In this document: positions 7,722 to 16,480 of the stretch, piece after piece
How positions within the stretch are numbered: the first letter of the stretch is position 1
How the letters are laid out: each line of letters starts with the position of its first letter
Assembly (NCBI GenBank): GCA_029251165.1
Contig: JAQXDW010000030.1
Location: 1-37,318 of the forward strand
Length of the DNA: 37,318 bases
Source of the DNA: Myxococcota bacterium
GTDB taxonomy: Bacteria; Myxococcota_A; UBA796
Direction: 5' to 3'
The notes under the pieces: model-generated
The model's input: only the letters and a program-made list of their open reading frames with translations
What the model was told of the DNA's origin: nothing
Database searches by the model: none
Program-made: the position numbers and the translations under genes

Positions 7722-8588
7722 ATGTCGTTTGGCTTTGACAGCACCGCAGAGCAGGTCACCGCAGGAATCGATATCTCTGGAAAGACCTGGCTTGTCACCG
7801 GAAGCAACTCTGGTCTCGGCCTTGAAAGCGCTCGCATCCTCGCCGGCCGTGGTGCCCACATCATCGCCGCTGCGCGGACTGAGGCGAAGGCTGCAGATGC
7901 GCTGGCTGAGCTCGGCATCGACGGCACTCCGGTTGCCTGTGAGCTCTCCGAGCTCAGCTCGGTCAAGGCAGCGGTCGCCACCATCCAGGCCACCGGGCGC
8001 ACGCTCGATGGCATCCTCGCCAACGCTGGGATCATGGCCCTCCCGACCCTCCAGCAGAAGAACGGCATCGAGCTTCAGCTCTACACCAACCACGTCGGTC
8101 ACTTTGCACTGGTCACCGGGCTGCTTGGGCAGCTCGCTGAGGATGGCAGGATCGTGGTTCTCTCCAGCGGTGCCCACTTCTATGCTCGAGAGTCGGGCCT
8201 GGAGCTGGACAACGTCTCCGGCGAGCGCGACTACCACCCCTGGCGGATGTATGGGCGCTCCAAGCTCGCCAACATCATGTTCGCCGCCGCCCTGGCCCGT
8301 CGCTTCGAGGGATCTGCGCGCACGGCGAATTCCCTCCATCCGGGCGTCATCATGACCAACCTCGCTCGACACGTCGACAACGCCGAGGCGATGTTCTCGA
8401 CCATGACCCTCAAGACCATCCCCCAGGGCGCAGCGACTCAGTGCTACGTGGCGACTCATCCCGATAACAGCGCAGTCTCTGGGAAGTACTTTGCAGACTG
8501 TGCCCTCAAGAAGCCCGCAGCAGTGGCCTTCGATGCGGACCAGGCTGAGGCGCTCTGGCGGTGGACAGAGTCGGTGATCAGCGCCTGA
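7722..8588 (+). CDS. Short-chain dehydrogenase/reductase (retinol-dehydrogenase-like)
   Basis: A 288-residue classical/extended SDR. The Rossmann cofactor loop TGSNSGLG is at residues 26-33, the structural NAG at 101-103, the catalytic Ser in VLSSGAH (148-149) and the YGRSK catalytic Tyr-Lys pair at 177 and 181. The basic residue in the AARTEAKA region after beta-2 suggests NADP(H) preference. The sequence resembles the retinol dehydrogenase/WW-domain oxidoreductase-like branch, which acts on hydrophobic alcohols or ketones. AGGAGA precedes ATG by 6 nt. It follows the di-iron hydroxylase by 129 bp on the same strand, compatible with a shared lipid pathway. Substrate unassigned. Confidence 0.9.
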   Translation: MSFGFDSTAEQVTAGIDISGKTWLVTGSNSGLGLESARILAGRGAHIIAAARTEAKAADALAELGIDGTPVACELSELSSVKAAVATIQATGRTLDGILANAGIMALPTLQQKNGIELQLYTNHVGHFALVTGLLGQLAEDGRIVVLSSGAHFYARESGLELDNVSGERDYHPWRMYGRSKLANIMFAAALARRFEGSARTANSLHPGVIMTNLARHVDNAEAMFSTMTLKTIPQGAATQCYVATHPDNSAVSGKYFADCALKKPAAVAFDADQAEALWRWTESVISA

Positions 8589-8634
8589 TCACACGCGCAC
8601 GGGAGCGGCCGGCGCAGCGTGTTCTGCGTCGGAC

Positions 8635-11337
8635 TCAGGGGGGGGCGCTCACCCCCCAGCGGGCGGCGACTTCTGGGTGATGCTCAGCGAGGCAGCCGTG
8701 CGCGACGCACAGGGAGGCATCCTCTCGGCAGCGGGCCTCGACGGCGCTGGGGAAGTAGCGCCTGGCGAGAGCGGACCAGGCGAAGCTCCGGGGGCTGGAC
8801 AGCGAGGAGCCGGTGGTCCACCACTTCTTCGGAGCCTTCCACTGTGGATGCAGCAGCGGCCAGAGCGCTGCGCTGGTGACCTGCACTCCGTCCGACAGCT
8901 CTGGCACAAACGGAGCATCCACCTCGCGGCCCGTCGGTCCGAAGGCTGCGAGCTGCTCGATCGCAGCGGTGAATGAACGCAGCTCCTCGCGCGCAGGGTG
9001 GTCGCGGAGGGTGTAGCGGAGCGGGTGGAGGTGGTCGCGGAGGAGGGCGGGCAGGGTCTGATCCGTCCAGCGGTGGATGCTGACCAGCGCGACGAAGGTC
9101 TTCTTGGCTGAGGACAGCGGAAAGATGATCGGCCGGTTCGCGTAGCGCCGGAGGTGATCGATGAAGAATCGAAGCCGCAGCCAGTCCTGGAGAGACGGTC
9201 CGAGCGAGTGTGCGGCCCATGCCTCTGCGAGCATCGGCGCATGGTGTCTGCTGCTTCCGCCACCGGAGAGGAAGAGCACGCCGTGGGGAGCGTGCTGGAG
9301 GTGGCTGCGGACCGCGAACGAGAGGTGGTCTGCTGCGGTCGGCGCCACCATGACCGGCGACCACCGGGGCAGCTCGGCATCCGTGGGCCGATCGGTTGCC
9401 TCTTGTGCCCACTGACACGCCCACACCCACGGGCTGTGTCCAGGGCGGACAAACTCTGGGCTGGTCTCGGTGGCTGCGGCATGGGTGGTCCAGGCATCCT
9501 CCAGCCGAGCGTAGATCGCTGCGGCGTGTGTGATCGGCAGCAGGGGGAGGCGAGCGACATCGCCGATCTGGAAGTTGACCGTCGGGTTGAGGTCTTGGAG
9601 AACCTGTCGGGCACGGAGGCTGTTCAGCAGGCACGCCACCGGGCGTGGATCCGGTGCGAAGACGGCAGATCCGGCCACATCGAAGATGCTGCGGTAGCGG
9701 GGAATGCGGGCAGAGAACCGGGAGCCGATCTTGGTGAAGCAGGCGGCAGGCTGGAAGAAGCTTCCGGCGCTGGGGATGCGCTTGGACCACGAGCCGTAGC
9801 GGGACTCGTGCATGATCTTGACCTGCATTCCGCTCCGATCCCAGTCGATGACGTCGCTCAGGCCCTCGATCCACTCCCGACCAGCAGCTCCTTTGACGTA
9901 GGGAACAAAGCGACAGTCTGGTGGTCCTGCCTGCGCCTCATCGGCCCGAACCCGCCAGATCTGCGCCGGGTGGACCTCCCACGGACGACGAAGGAAGCGG
10001 GCATTGTGACCGGTCGCCATCCCCTGTCGAAGGGTGAAGCGCTCGCCGAGCAGCGGCGCAGCCTGGTACTGCTTCAGCAGCGACGGGGTCCACCAGTACA
10101 GCAGCGGCTGGCCGGGGATCGCGGCGAGGGCAGAGGGGCGGATCTCGTGGCGTGTGTGCTGGGCGCGGAGGGCCGCCTGCTTGGCAGCGGGTGTTGCCTG
10201 ATGGGCGGCAACGACGAGGAGACGATCGTCAGGCGGCAGGCGCCAGATCGTGCTCATCACCACGGAGACGACCGACCCGCTGAGCTCCGCGAAGGCCCCC
10301 TCGGCGAGATCCCCCAGCACCCCGATCCGGTGCTGGAGCATGTCCTGGCGAAGAGACTGAAACTGGCGGGTGAACAGCCACCCGCGCATCGTCACCATCG
10401 CGCTGACCCCGCCCGGCGCGCACAGCGTCAGCCCGCGCCGGAGGAACGCTGCGTAGAGATCGGGGCTCTGGGGGGGGAGCGCGGCCTGGAGATCGGGGCC
10501 CATCAGCCGGGTGGAGAGGTAGGGAGGGTTTCCGATGACAAGGTGGTAAGATCCTTCTCCAGCGACAGGCCCGAGAGCTCCGGCGGGAGAGGGGGCCGCG
10601 ATGAGCTGCGGAGAGACGGTCGCGCCGAGGGCGGCAGCGCGTCCGCACAGCAAGCGACGGGCCACGCCGAGGGCCTCGGTGTCGATGTCCACACCGACGA
10701 GGTTGTGCGCGAGGATCTGCTGCACGCTCTCAGCGTCGCTGTGGGGGCGGCCCTGAAGCGATGCCTCCAGCCGGTAGAGCACGAGCAGTCGATCCAGCAG
10801 GACCATCAGGACGTTGCCCGTGCCACAGGCGGGGTCGAGGATGCGCAGGTCGGCGAGGGCAGCGGGGAGGCGTGCGCGGGCTGCGTCGGGCTGCTGAACC
10901 CGGTAGGGCCACGCAGCCGTGTCTTTCCAGCCCCGCGCCGCACACATCGTTCCCCACAGCACACCCAGGCTGTTGTCGATCAGCCAGTCGATCATGTACC
11001 GGTCTGTGAACAGCTGCGTCTTGCGGGCCAGGTCCGCTCCGGTCAGCAGCCCGCCGTCCTCCAGGTGTGCATTGATGGCGGCGAGATCGGCTGCGTGGAA
11101 GGCCTGGTGAACCCAGCCAGCGGTGCTGAGCTCCGACCAGCACGGGGTGAGCACTGGCTCGCTGAGTGCAGCATTCAGCCACGGCGGAGCGGCATCGAGC
11201 CCCGACTGCTTCGCGGAGACTGCATCCTGGAGCACCTGGTATGCAACCCTCGGCGAGACGCTCGCACACAGCCGGGCGCGCGCGACCCGAGCGATGCGGC
11301 TCAGCGCAGCATGGCTCTCTGGAGGCAGTCCGCTCAT
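8635..11337 (-). CDS. PglX/Eco57I-like adenine-specific DNA methyltransferase, stand-alone
   Basis: A 900-residue N6-adenine DNA methyltransferase. Motif I DPACGTGN (168-175) binds S-adenosylmethionine and GNPPYL (269-274) is the catalytic NPPY motif. The N-terminal stretch GWVHQAFHAAD...KTQLFTDRYMIDWLIDNSLGVLW and the C-terminal LSDGVQV...WKAPKKWW resemble the PglX (BrxX) methyltransferases of BREX phage defence and related type IIG enzymes. It is shorter than usual PglX proteins of about 1,200 residues. No nuclease motif, PglZ, BrxL, BrxC or restriction gene lies nearby, so it is an orphan in this window. The central region (about 430-680) probably holds the target recognition domain. It converges on the dehydrogenase gene and diverges from the porin gene. 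Confidence 0.88.
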   Translation of the reverse strand: MSGLPPESHAALSRIARVARARLCASVSPRVAYQVLQDAVSAKQSGLDAAPPWLNAALSEPVLTPCWSELSTAGWVHQAFHAADLAAINAHLEDGGLLTGADLARKTQLFTDRYMIDWLIDNSLGVLWGTMCAARGWKDTAAWPYRVQQPDAARARLPAALADLRILDPACGTGNVLMVLLDRLLVLYRLEASLQGRPHSDAESVQQILAHNLVGVDIDTEALGVARRLLCGRAAALGATVSPQLIAAPSPAGALGPVAGEGSYHLVIGNPPYLSTRLMGPDLQAALPPQSPDLYAAFLRRGLTLCAPGGVSAMVTMRGWLFTRQFQSLRQDMLQHRIGVLGDLAEGAFAELSGSVVSVVMSTIWRLPPDDRLLVVAAHQATPAAKQAALRAQHTRHEIRPSALAAIPGQPLLYWWTPSLLKQYQAAPLLGERFTLRQGMATGHNARFLRRPWEVHPAQIWRVRADEAQAGPPDCRFVPYVKGAAGREWIEGLSDVIDWDRSGMQVKIMHESRYGSWSKRIPSAGSFFQPAACFTKIGSRFSARIPRYRSIFDVAGSAVFAPDPRPVACLLNSLRARQVLQDLNPTVNFQIGDVARLPLLPITHAAAIYARLEDAWTTHAAATETSPEFVRPGHSPWVWACQWAQEATDRPTDAELPRWSPVMVAPTAADHLSFAVRSHLQHAPHGVLFLSGGGSSRHHAPMLAEAWAAHSLGPSLQDWLRLRFFIDHLRRYANRPIIFPLSSAKKTFVALVSIHRWTDQTLPALLRDHLHPLRYTLRDHPAREELRSFTAAIEQLAAFGPTGREVDAPFVPELSDGVQVTSAALWPLLHPQWKAPKKWWTTGSSLSSPRSFAWSALARRYFPSAVEARCREDASLCVAHGCLAEHHPEVAARWGVSAPP

Positions 11338-11506
11338 TGCAGCCTGCTCACCAGGGCCGGAGCGCTGTGGGCAGAGCCCGTCCGAGAAGCCGCTGTGGCG
11401 GCGCTGCTGAGGGGAGCCGACCGGGAGGGGGCAGCAGGATGAGCGGGGGGCATGTCGCAGCGTACCGCGAACCCGCTCCGCTGCGGCGGCGTGCTCTGGG
11501 ACAGGT

Positions 11507-11535
11507 CTGTGACATGGATGACATCCTCGTCACAG
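11507..11535. promoter_or_regulatory. Inverted repeat upstream of the phosphate porin
   Basis: CTGTGAC (11507-11513) and GTCACAG (11529-11535) are a perfect 7-bp inverted repeat with a 15-bp spacer. Inside and overlapping is a TGACAT direct repeat (11510 and 11519). It sits about 75 bp before the porin start, a plausible operator. The 9-bp direct-repeat spacing does not match the 11-bp spacing of a standard Pho box. Confidence 0.4.
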
Positions 11536-11608
11536 AGGAGTCGTGTTTCCGTCGCTTGTGTCCCTGAAGGTTGGCGACATACAGACACTTCATCTCGGAG
11601 GCGTTCTC

Positions 11609-12871
11609 ATGCTGTCACACAAGGTCACCCTTTTCTCTGTGCTCGGACTGCTCTGCGCGAGTGCCGCTGTAGCGGACGACACCCTCGCGCCGGAGTGGGA
11701 TGCGGAGCGGATGAGCAAGCGCCCGGTAGATGCCGAGAGCGGGCAGTTCGTGCCTGGAAAGGGCCTCGAATTCACCAGCAAGGATGGTGACTTCAAGCTC
11801 CAGACCCGGCTCCGGGCGCAGTACCTGTACCAGGGAACGATGGCCGCCGACGAGGACGCCGAGCACTACTTCATGATCCGCCGGGCTCGCCTCCAGTTCA
11901 GCGGAAACATGTGGGGAAAGAAGAACAAGTTCAAGGCGGAGTTCGCGGTCTCCCCCCGAGACGACTCCTTCGAGGGGGTCGACCTCAACGGCGACGACAT
12001 CGACGACGCCAACCTCGTCCAGACCACCCCGCTGCTGGACTGGTACCAGGAGTTCACCCACATCCGAGACCTCAACGTTCGGATCGGTCAGTACAAGGTT
12101 CCCTACAGCCGCCAGCGGGTCATCTCCTCTGGAAACCTTCAGCTCGTCGATCGATCCGTGACCGGCAACGCCGAGTTCACCCTCGACCGCGATCTCGGCA
12201 TCGACATCCGCTCCAAGGATCTGTTCGGCCTCGATCTGCTCAAGTACTACGCTGGTGTCTACATCGGCGAGGGGCGGAACACCTCGAACAAGACCATCGG
12301 CGCTGGGGATCAGGGGCTGATGTACATCGCCCGGGTCGAGATCCTTCCGCTGGGATCGTTCAAGGACTACAGCGAGGCCGACCTCGCGCGCTCCACAGAG
12401 GCGGGGCTGTCCATCGGTGCGGCCTATGCCTACATCGACGAGGCCCCAAAGACTCGCGGCATCCTGGGCTCGACCATCACCGACGATGTGTGGAGCTACC
12501 ACAACATGACCGGCGACCTCATGCTCAAGGTCGCGGGGTTCTCCCTGCTCTCCGAGGTGTTCATGCGCCAGGGAGAGGCGGAGAGCGGCGCGGCCACCTC
12601 GGACGGCTGGGGCGCGATGGGGCAGGCGGGCTACCTGCTGCCGCACACTGCGCTGGAGATCACCGGACGGTACGGCATGAACCGCCGCATCGGCACGGAG
12701 ACGGAGTCCAGCTTTGACGAGGGGCTCAACGAGGCCGGCGGCGGCATCGGGTACTACTTTGCCCACCACAACCTCAAGCTGCAGAGCGATGTCTTTCGCA
12801 TCTGGGACGAGACCGACGGCCAGGAAGCCGGCGAGACGATGCTCCGGGCTCAGCTCCAGGCGGCGTTCTAA
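11609..12871 (+). CDS. Phosphate-selective porin (OprP/OprO family)
   Basis: A 420-residue outer-membrane beta-barrel of the phosphate-selective porin O and P family (PF07396). The signal peptide is MLSHKVTLFSVLGLLCASAAVA, cleaved before DDT. The mature part shows family features: the early block FKLQTRLRAQYLY, FMIRRARLQFSGNMWGKKNKFKAEFAV, DLNVRIGQYKVPYSRQ and LDRDLGIDI, alternating strands, and a C-terminal aromatic residue (AF). ATG at 11609 has GGAGG at 11597-11601. Known members carry phosphate or polyphosphate across the outer membrane under phosphate limitation. Its position beside the pst operon supports the same role here. It converges on the kinase-mutase gene with a 7-bp gap. Confidence 0.88.
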   Translation: MLSHKVTLFSVLGLLCASAAVADDTLAPEWDAERMSKRPVDAESGQFVPGKGLEFTSKDGDFKLQTRLRAQYLYQGTMAADEDAEHYFMIRRARLQFSGNMWGKKNKFKAEFAVSPRDDSFEGVDLNGDDIDDANLVQTTPLLDWYQEFTHIRDLNVRIGQYKVPYSRQRVISSGNLQLVDRSVTGNAEFTLDRDLGIDIRSKDLFGLDLLKYYAGVYIGEGRNTSNKTIGAGDQGLMYIARVEILPLGSFKDYSEADLARSTEAGLSIGAAYAYIDEAPKTRGILGSTITDDVWSYHNMTGDLMLKVAGFSLLSEVFMRQGEAESGAATSDGWGAMGQAGYLLPHTALEITGRYGMNRRIGTETESSFDEGLNEAGGGIGYYFAHHNLKLQSDVFRIWDETDGQEAGETMLRAQLQAAF

Positions 12872-12878
12872 GCCCGCC

Positions 12879-15263
12879 TCAGCCCGAGTGCAGCGACAGC
12901 ATCTCCGCAAGCTCGCCGGGCCCCACCAGCCCGAGGGCGCCGCTGTTGGCGGCCTGCTCATCAAACCGCGCCCGCTCCTCGGAGGGCTCCCAGGATCCGA
13001 CCAGCAGCGGGACCGGCTCGGAGAGGTGGTTTCCTGTGATCGATGAGGTCCCGTGATCTGCGGAGACCACGACCCGGAGCGGCGGATCGCTGTCGGCCCA
13101 GCCCTCCAGGAAGGTCCCCAGCGCAGCATCGATCGCGGAGATGAAGTCGCGCTTCTGGAGCGGGAGGCGGTCATGGGCCGCGATGTCGGTGCCCTTGAAG
13201 TGGATGACGACCAGGCCGTGCTTGCCCAGCAGCTTGTCGGCGGTCTGGAGCTTCAGGTCGAGGTCGGTGTCCAGGTTTCCGGTCATCTTCGGGGAGGTGG
13301 TCGGCACCAGACCGATTGCCCGAGCGACTCCCAGCGCAGTCCCGCAGCCGGAGATCATCGCCCCCAGCGCTGGGGCATCGTGCTCTGGGAGCTGGTCGGT
13401 GCTGGCGGCTCCGCGGGTGATAATGCAGTTCGCAGGGAAGTCTCCCTGGCTGGTCTTCTCGGTGTTGACGGGGTGTGAGCTGAGGTGCTCCCGCGCGATC
13501 GCCAGCAGCTCGTTGAGCGCCGCAGCCGTCCGGGCGGCCTCGGGAGTCCCGTCGAGGGGGCGGCATTTCTGGATGTGCTGGATCGGCGAGGCGCTGCCAG
13601 GATCGGTGTCGGTGATCGCATCAGACAGCCCGCTTCCGGCGAGCATCACCACGACCCGGTGCTCGTGCCCGGGGAAGATGTGCCCACGCATTCCGCGCGA
13701 CAGCTGGACCGAGCGCAGGCCCCGGAGCAGCTCCGGGACGCCAGAGCGGATCCGGCCTGCCCGCCGATCAGTCAGCGAGCCGTCGGCCTGTCGGGTGGCG
13801 AGGTTTCCACGGAGCAGGACCGCACCGGGCGCCAGGGGGATGCCCATGCCCAGGGCCTCCAGCAGTCCGCGCTTGAGCGGCTTCTTGGGGAGTCCGCGGC
13901 GGAGCAGGGCCTGGAGTCCCTCATCGGTCTCGGGGATGAGGCCCGGAGCCTGACCGGTCTGGACCACGCCCAGCGCGCCGGTTGCCGCGAGGCAGTCCAG
14001 GTGAGGGGTGTGTGCAGCAGACAGCGGCGTCATGCCGTCGAGCGTCGGGTTCGGCTCATCGGCGAGGCCGTCGAGGATGAGGAAGAGGGTCTTCTCGATC
14101 TGTATGGGGCGGGGAGAGGGGCGCTCCAGCGGGAGTGCCTCCGCGAGGTAGCCGATGACGCTGGAGACGGTGCGCCCGACCCGATCGTTGGCGACGACCA
14201 TGGAGTCAGACTCTTCAGCCTGGTGCAGCAGGTCATCGTGGATCCAGCGGACCGACTGGAACGCCTCGAGGTAGGTGTCGCTGCTGCGGAGGCTCGCGCG
14301 GCGGGCGCGCTGAGGGAACCGAGCGCGGTGTCGCTCTTCCTCCGGCACCGCAAGAACAAGGCCTGCGAGCAGGGCATCGGCTCCGGGGGGAAGGTAGTCG
14401 GAGAACGGGGGGATGAGGTGAGTCCCCTCGATGATCATGTGGTTGTTCTCTTGGATCGTGCGCCGGATGACCGCTCGGATTCCCACGGTGACCTGGGCGG
14501 CCTGCTGGCGAAAGCCGGCGAGGACCCGCTCTCGGGGGTTGGTCAGCACTCGACCGCCGAGGATCATCCCTCGGAAGCTGTGGTCATACAGGCCTGGTGT
14601 GACCTCTGGAGAGAGCACCGCCCGCATGGTCTCTCGGATCAGGTCGGTGCTGGTGACCGAGCGGATCCCAAGTCGATACGCCAGCTCTGCCGCCAGAGTA
14701 GACTTCCCGGAGCCCGTCGAGCCGCCGATGAGAATGATCACCGGGCGCTTCTGGCGTCGGAGCCATGCGCTGAGTCGGAACCGCCGGGCGTGTGCGGGGC
14801 TGAAGTCGGTCCGGAGCCGCCGGGCGACCTCCTCCTCGATGTGGTCCTCGTCGATCTCATTGGTCGACAGCAGCTGGAGCCAGGCGAGCACATCACTGGC
14901 CATCTCCATCGCGGGCTCGATCTCCAGACCGGCGGTCAGCAGCGAGCGGAGCAGGATGCCACGAGAGAACGGGAAGGTACCCTGGCGGCTGATGATGAGG
15001 GGTGTGCTGGAGCGGCTCTGGTGGGGCTCCTGGTGATCTTCACCGAGGGTGGCGTGGACGATTCGATCGAGGCGATCTTCGAGATCTCCGGTGGTGATCT
15101 CGTCGAGAGACTCGATCTCGCGACGGAGCTGTCGAGAGAGCTGGAGCGCGAGGTCCATCGGGATGCCGCGCTGGAGCAGATCTGCAGTGACGATTCCGGT
15201 CTGGAAGCGGTATCGACCGTGCCGACTGACCACGATTGGTCGGTGTGACTTGCCCCTGCCCAT
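12879..15263 (-). CDS. Fusion: 2-phosphoglycerate kinase + archaeal-type phosphoglycerate mutase
   Basis: A 794-residue two-enzyme fusion. The N-terminus has two ATP-cone-like repeats (about 8-70 and 87-150: RPIVVSRHGRYRF, TPLIISRQGTFPF). Next is a P-loop kinase domain with GGSTGSGKST (180-189), resembling methanogen 2-phosphoglycerate kinase, which makes 2,3-bisphosphoglycerate from 2-phosphoglycerate and ATP. From about 392 comes an alkaline-phosphatase-superfamily domain like cofactor-independent ApgM mutases: LILDGLADEP, TPLSAAHTPHLDCLA, metal ligands in HFKGTD.AAHD and SADHG. The usual nucleophilic Ser of the PGSD motif seems replaced by Thr446 in PETDEG. ATG at 15263 has GGGAG 5 nt upstream; an earlier in-frame start at 15353 reads through non-homologous sequence. 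Divergent from pstS, so a link between phosphoglycerates and phosphate supply is inferred. Confidence 0.85.
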   Translation of the reverse strand: MGRGKSHRPIVVSRHGRYRFQTGIVTADLLQRGIPMDLALQLSRQLRREIESLDEITTGDLEDRLDRIVHATLGEDHQEPHQSRSSTPLIISRQGTFPFSRGILLRSLLTAGLEIEPAMEMASDVLAWLQLLSTNEIDEDHIEEEVARRLRTDFSPAHARRFRLSAWLRRQKRPVIILIGGSTGSGKSTLAAELAYRLGIRSVTSTDLIRETMRAVLSPEVTPGLYDHSFRGMILGGRVLTNPRERVLAGFRQQAAQVTVGIRAVIRRTIQENNHMIIEGTHLIPPFSDYLPPGADALLAGLVLAVPEEERHRARFPQRARRASLRSSDTYLEAFQSVRWIHDDLLHQAEESDSMVVANDRVGRTVSSVIGYLAEALPLERPSPRPIQIEKTLFLILDGLADEPNPTLDGMTPLSAAHTPHLDCLAATGALGVVQTGQAPGLIPETDEGLQALLRRGLPKKPLKRGLLEALGMGIPLAPGAVLLRGNLATRQADGSLTDRRAGRIRSGVPELLRGLRSVQLSRGMRGHIFPGHEHRVVVMLAGSGLSDAITDTDPGSASPIQHIQKCRPLDGTPEAARTAAALNELLAIAREHLSSHPVNTEKTSQGDFPANCIITRGAASTDQLPEHDAPALGAMISGCGTALGVARAIGLVPTTSPKMTGNLDTDLDLKLQTADKLLGKHGLVVIHFKGTDIAAHDRLPLQKRDFISAIDAALGTFLEGWADSDPPLRVVVSADHGTSSITGNHLSEPVPLLVGSWEPSEERARFDEQAANSGALGLVGPGELAEMLSLHSG

Positions 15264-15308
15264 CTCTGCTCCCGCGTGCTGCTGCACAAGACGTTGTTCT
15301 GTGTCATG

Positions 15309-15331
15309 GCTGTGTCCCGAGCTGACACAGC
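15309..15331. promoter_or_regulatory. 8-bp inverted repeat upstream of the kinase-mutase gene
   Basis: GCTGTGTC (15309-15316), a 7-nt spacer and GACACAGC (15324-15331) form a perfect stem or dyad 46 bp before the minus-strand start at 15263. It may be an operator or a 5'-UTR hairpin for the fusion gene; no T-tract supports termination. Confidence 0.45.
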
Positions 15332-15402
15332 GCACCAAGCCCTGCGACAACATATCTTCCCCGCGACGAAGCGGAAGCAGGGTCCGATCTGCGAATTTGC
15401 GT

Positions 15403-15431
15403 GACGCAATTGCGACATCACGATGACATCG
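15403..15431. promoter_or_regulatory. Pho-box-like direct repeats
   Basis: Three half-sites beginning GAC lie at 15403, 15414 and 15425, exactly 11 bp apart; the last two share GACATC. On the minus strand this reads GATGTCATCGTGATGTCG. PhoB boxes consist of TGTC-containing repeats at 11-bp period, so this fits a PhoB-type site. It lies 104 bp upstream of pstS and 140 bp upstream of the kinase-mutase start, able to serve both. Confidence 0.55.
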
Positions 15432-15534
15432 CGCATCGTGCGTTACTGGCCCACTCAGGTTTTCCCCACCATCTCCAACGGGCTCAGTTGCACTGAAATA
15501 CGGTCACTGGAGCTTGTTTCTGAAGGAGTGATTC

Positions 15535-16449
15535 ATGAAGTTCATGGCCACCATCGGTCTCGTCGGTCTGCTTGTCGGCTGCTCCCGTGACACCCGCCAG
15601 CAGCGTGCCGGAGAGGAGGGAGCGGAGGCTCCCGCGGACAACAGCCGCCAGGTCATCCAGAACAAGGGCTCTGACACCCTCGTCAACGTCGCCCAGGCAT
15701 GGGCTGAGGCGTACAAGGATGTGAACCCCTCGGTCGCCGTCGCGGTAACTGGCGGCGGCTCTGGAACCGGCATCTCCTCCATGATCAACGGGACGGTTGA
15801 TCTGGCCAGCTCCAGCCGCAAGATGAAGGACTCTGAGCTGGAGCAGGCCCGCGCCAACGGCATCGAGCCGCTCGAGCACGTCGTCGGCTACGACGCCCTC
15901 GCGATCTTCATGCACCCAGACAACCCGATCAAGGAGATCTCGATCTCTCAGCTCGCCGCGATCTACGGCGACGGGGGCGCGTTCGAGACGTGGAGCCAGC
16001 TGGGCGTGACGGTACCGGGCTGCGGCTCGGATGAGATCATCCGGATCAGCCGCCAGAACAACTCCGGCACCTACGCCTACTTTAAGAAGGCGATCCTCGG
16101 CAAGAAGGGCGAGTACAAGCTCGGATCTCGCGACATGCATGGCTCCAAAGATGTCGTCGATCTCGTCGAGAAGACCCCCTGCGCCATCGGCTACAGCGGC
16201 CTGGCGTACAAGACCGAGCACATCTCTACGCCCTGCGTGAAGTCCACCGACGACGGCGACTGCGTGGCGCCCAGCGTGGCCACGGCCATCGACGGCAGCT
16301 ACCCGGTCGCCCGTCCGCTGTTCATGTACACCGCCGGTGAGCCCACGGGAGTCGTCAAGACCTACCTGGACTGGATCATGAGCGAGACCGGTCAGTGCAT
16401 CATCCTCGACAAGGGCTACGCCCCGGCAAAGACCGTTTCCTGCGGTTAA
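15535..16449 (+). CDS. pstS: Phosphate ABC transporter substrate-binding lipoprotein
   Basis: A 304-residue periplasmic phosphate-binding protein. The lipoprotein signal MKFMATIGLVGLLVGC gives Cys16, followed by a charged linker. Phosphate-binding blocks of the PstS/PBP-like family are present: NKGSDTL, VTGGGSGTGISSMINGTVDLA with a following SRKM, and RQNNSGTYAYF. Four cysteines in the C-terminal half may form disulfides. AGGAG at 15524-15528 precedes the ATG. It is the first gene of a six-gene phosphate uptake operon and hands phosphate to PstC/PstA. The upstream region carries Pho-box-like repeats, suggesting induction by phosphate starvation. The family also includes homologs for other oxyanions, but the neighbours support phosphate. 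Confidence 0.94.
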   Translation: MKFMATIGLVGLLVGCSRDTRQQRAGEEGAEAPADNSRQVIQNKGSDTLVNVAQAWAEAYKDVNPSVAVAVTGGGSGTGISSMINGTVDLASSSRKMKDSELEQARANGIEPLEHVVGYDALAIFMHPDNPIKEISISQLAAIYGDGGAFETWSQLGVTVPGCGSDEIIRISRQNNSGTYAYFKKAILGKKGEYKLGSRDMHGSKDVVDLVEKTPCAIGYSGLAYKTEHISTPCVKSTDDGDCVAPSVATAIDGSYPVARPLFMYTAGEPTGVVKTYLDWIMSETGQCIILDKGYAPAKTVSCG

Positions 16450-16480
16450 GTCCCCCTCTCAGTACAACAATGGAGGGCCT

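Noticed and set aside
8635..11337. Complete BREX defence system
   Set aside because: Only a PglX-like methyltransferase is present; flanks are a dehydrogenase and a porin.
9154..11442. 762-codon open frame on the plus strand antisense to the DNA methyltransferase gene
   Set aside because: High-GC codon bias opens the opposite frame; the translation is Arg/Gly-rich with no domain, while the minus strand has clear methyltransferase motifs.
13485..15248. 587-codon plus-strand open frame across the kinase-mutase fusion
   Set aside because: Antisense shadow; the minus strand has P-loop and mutase motifs.
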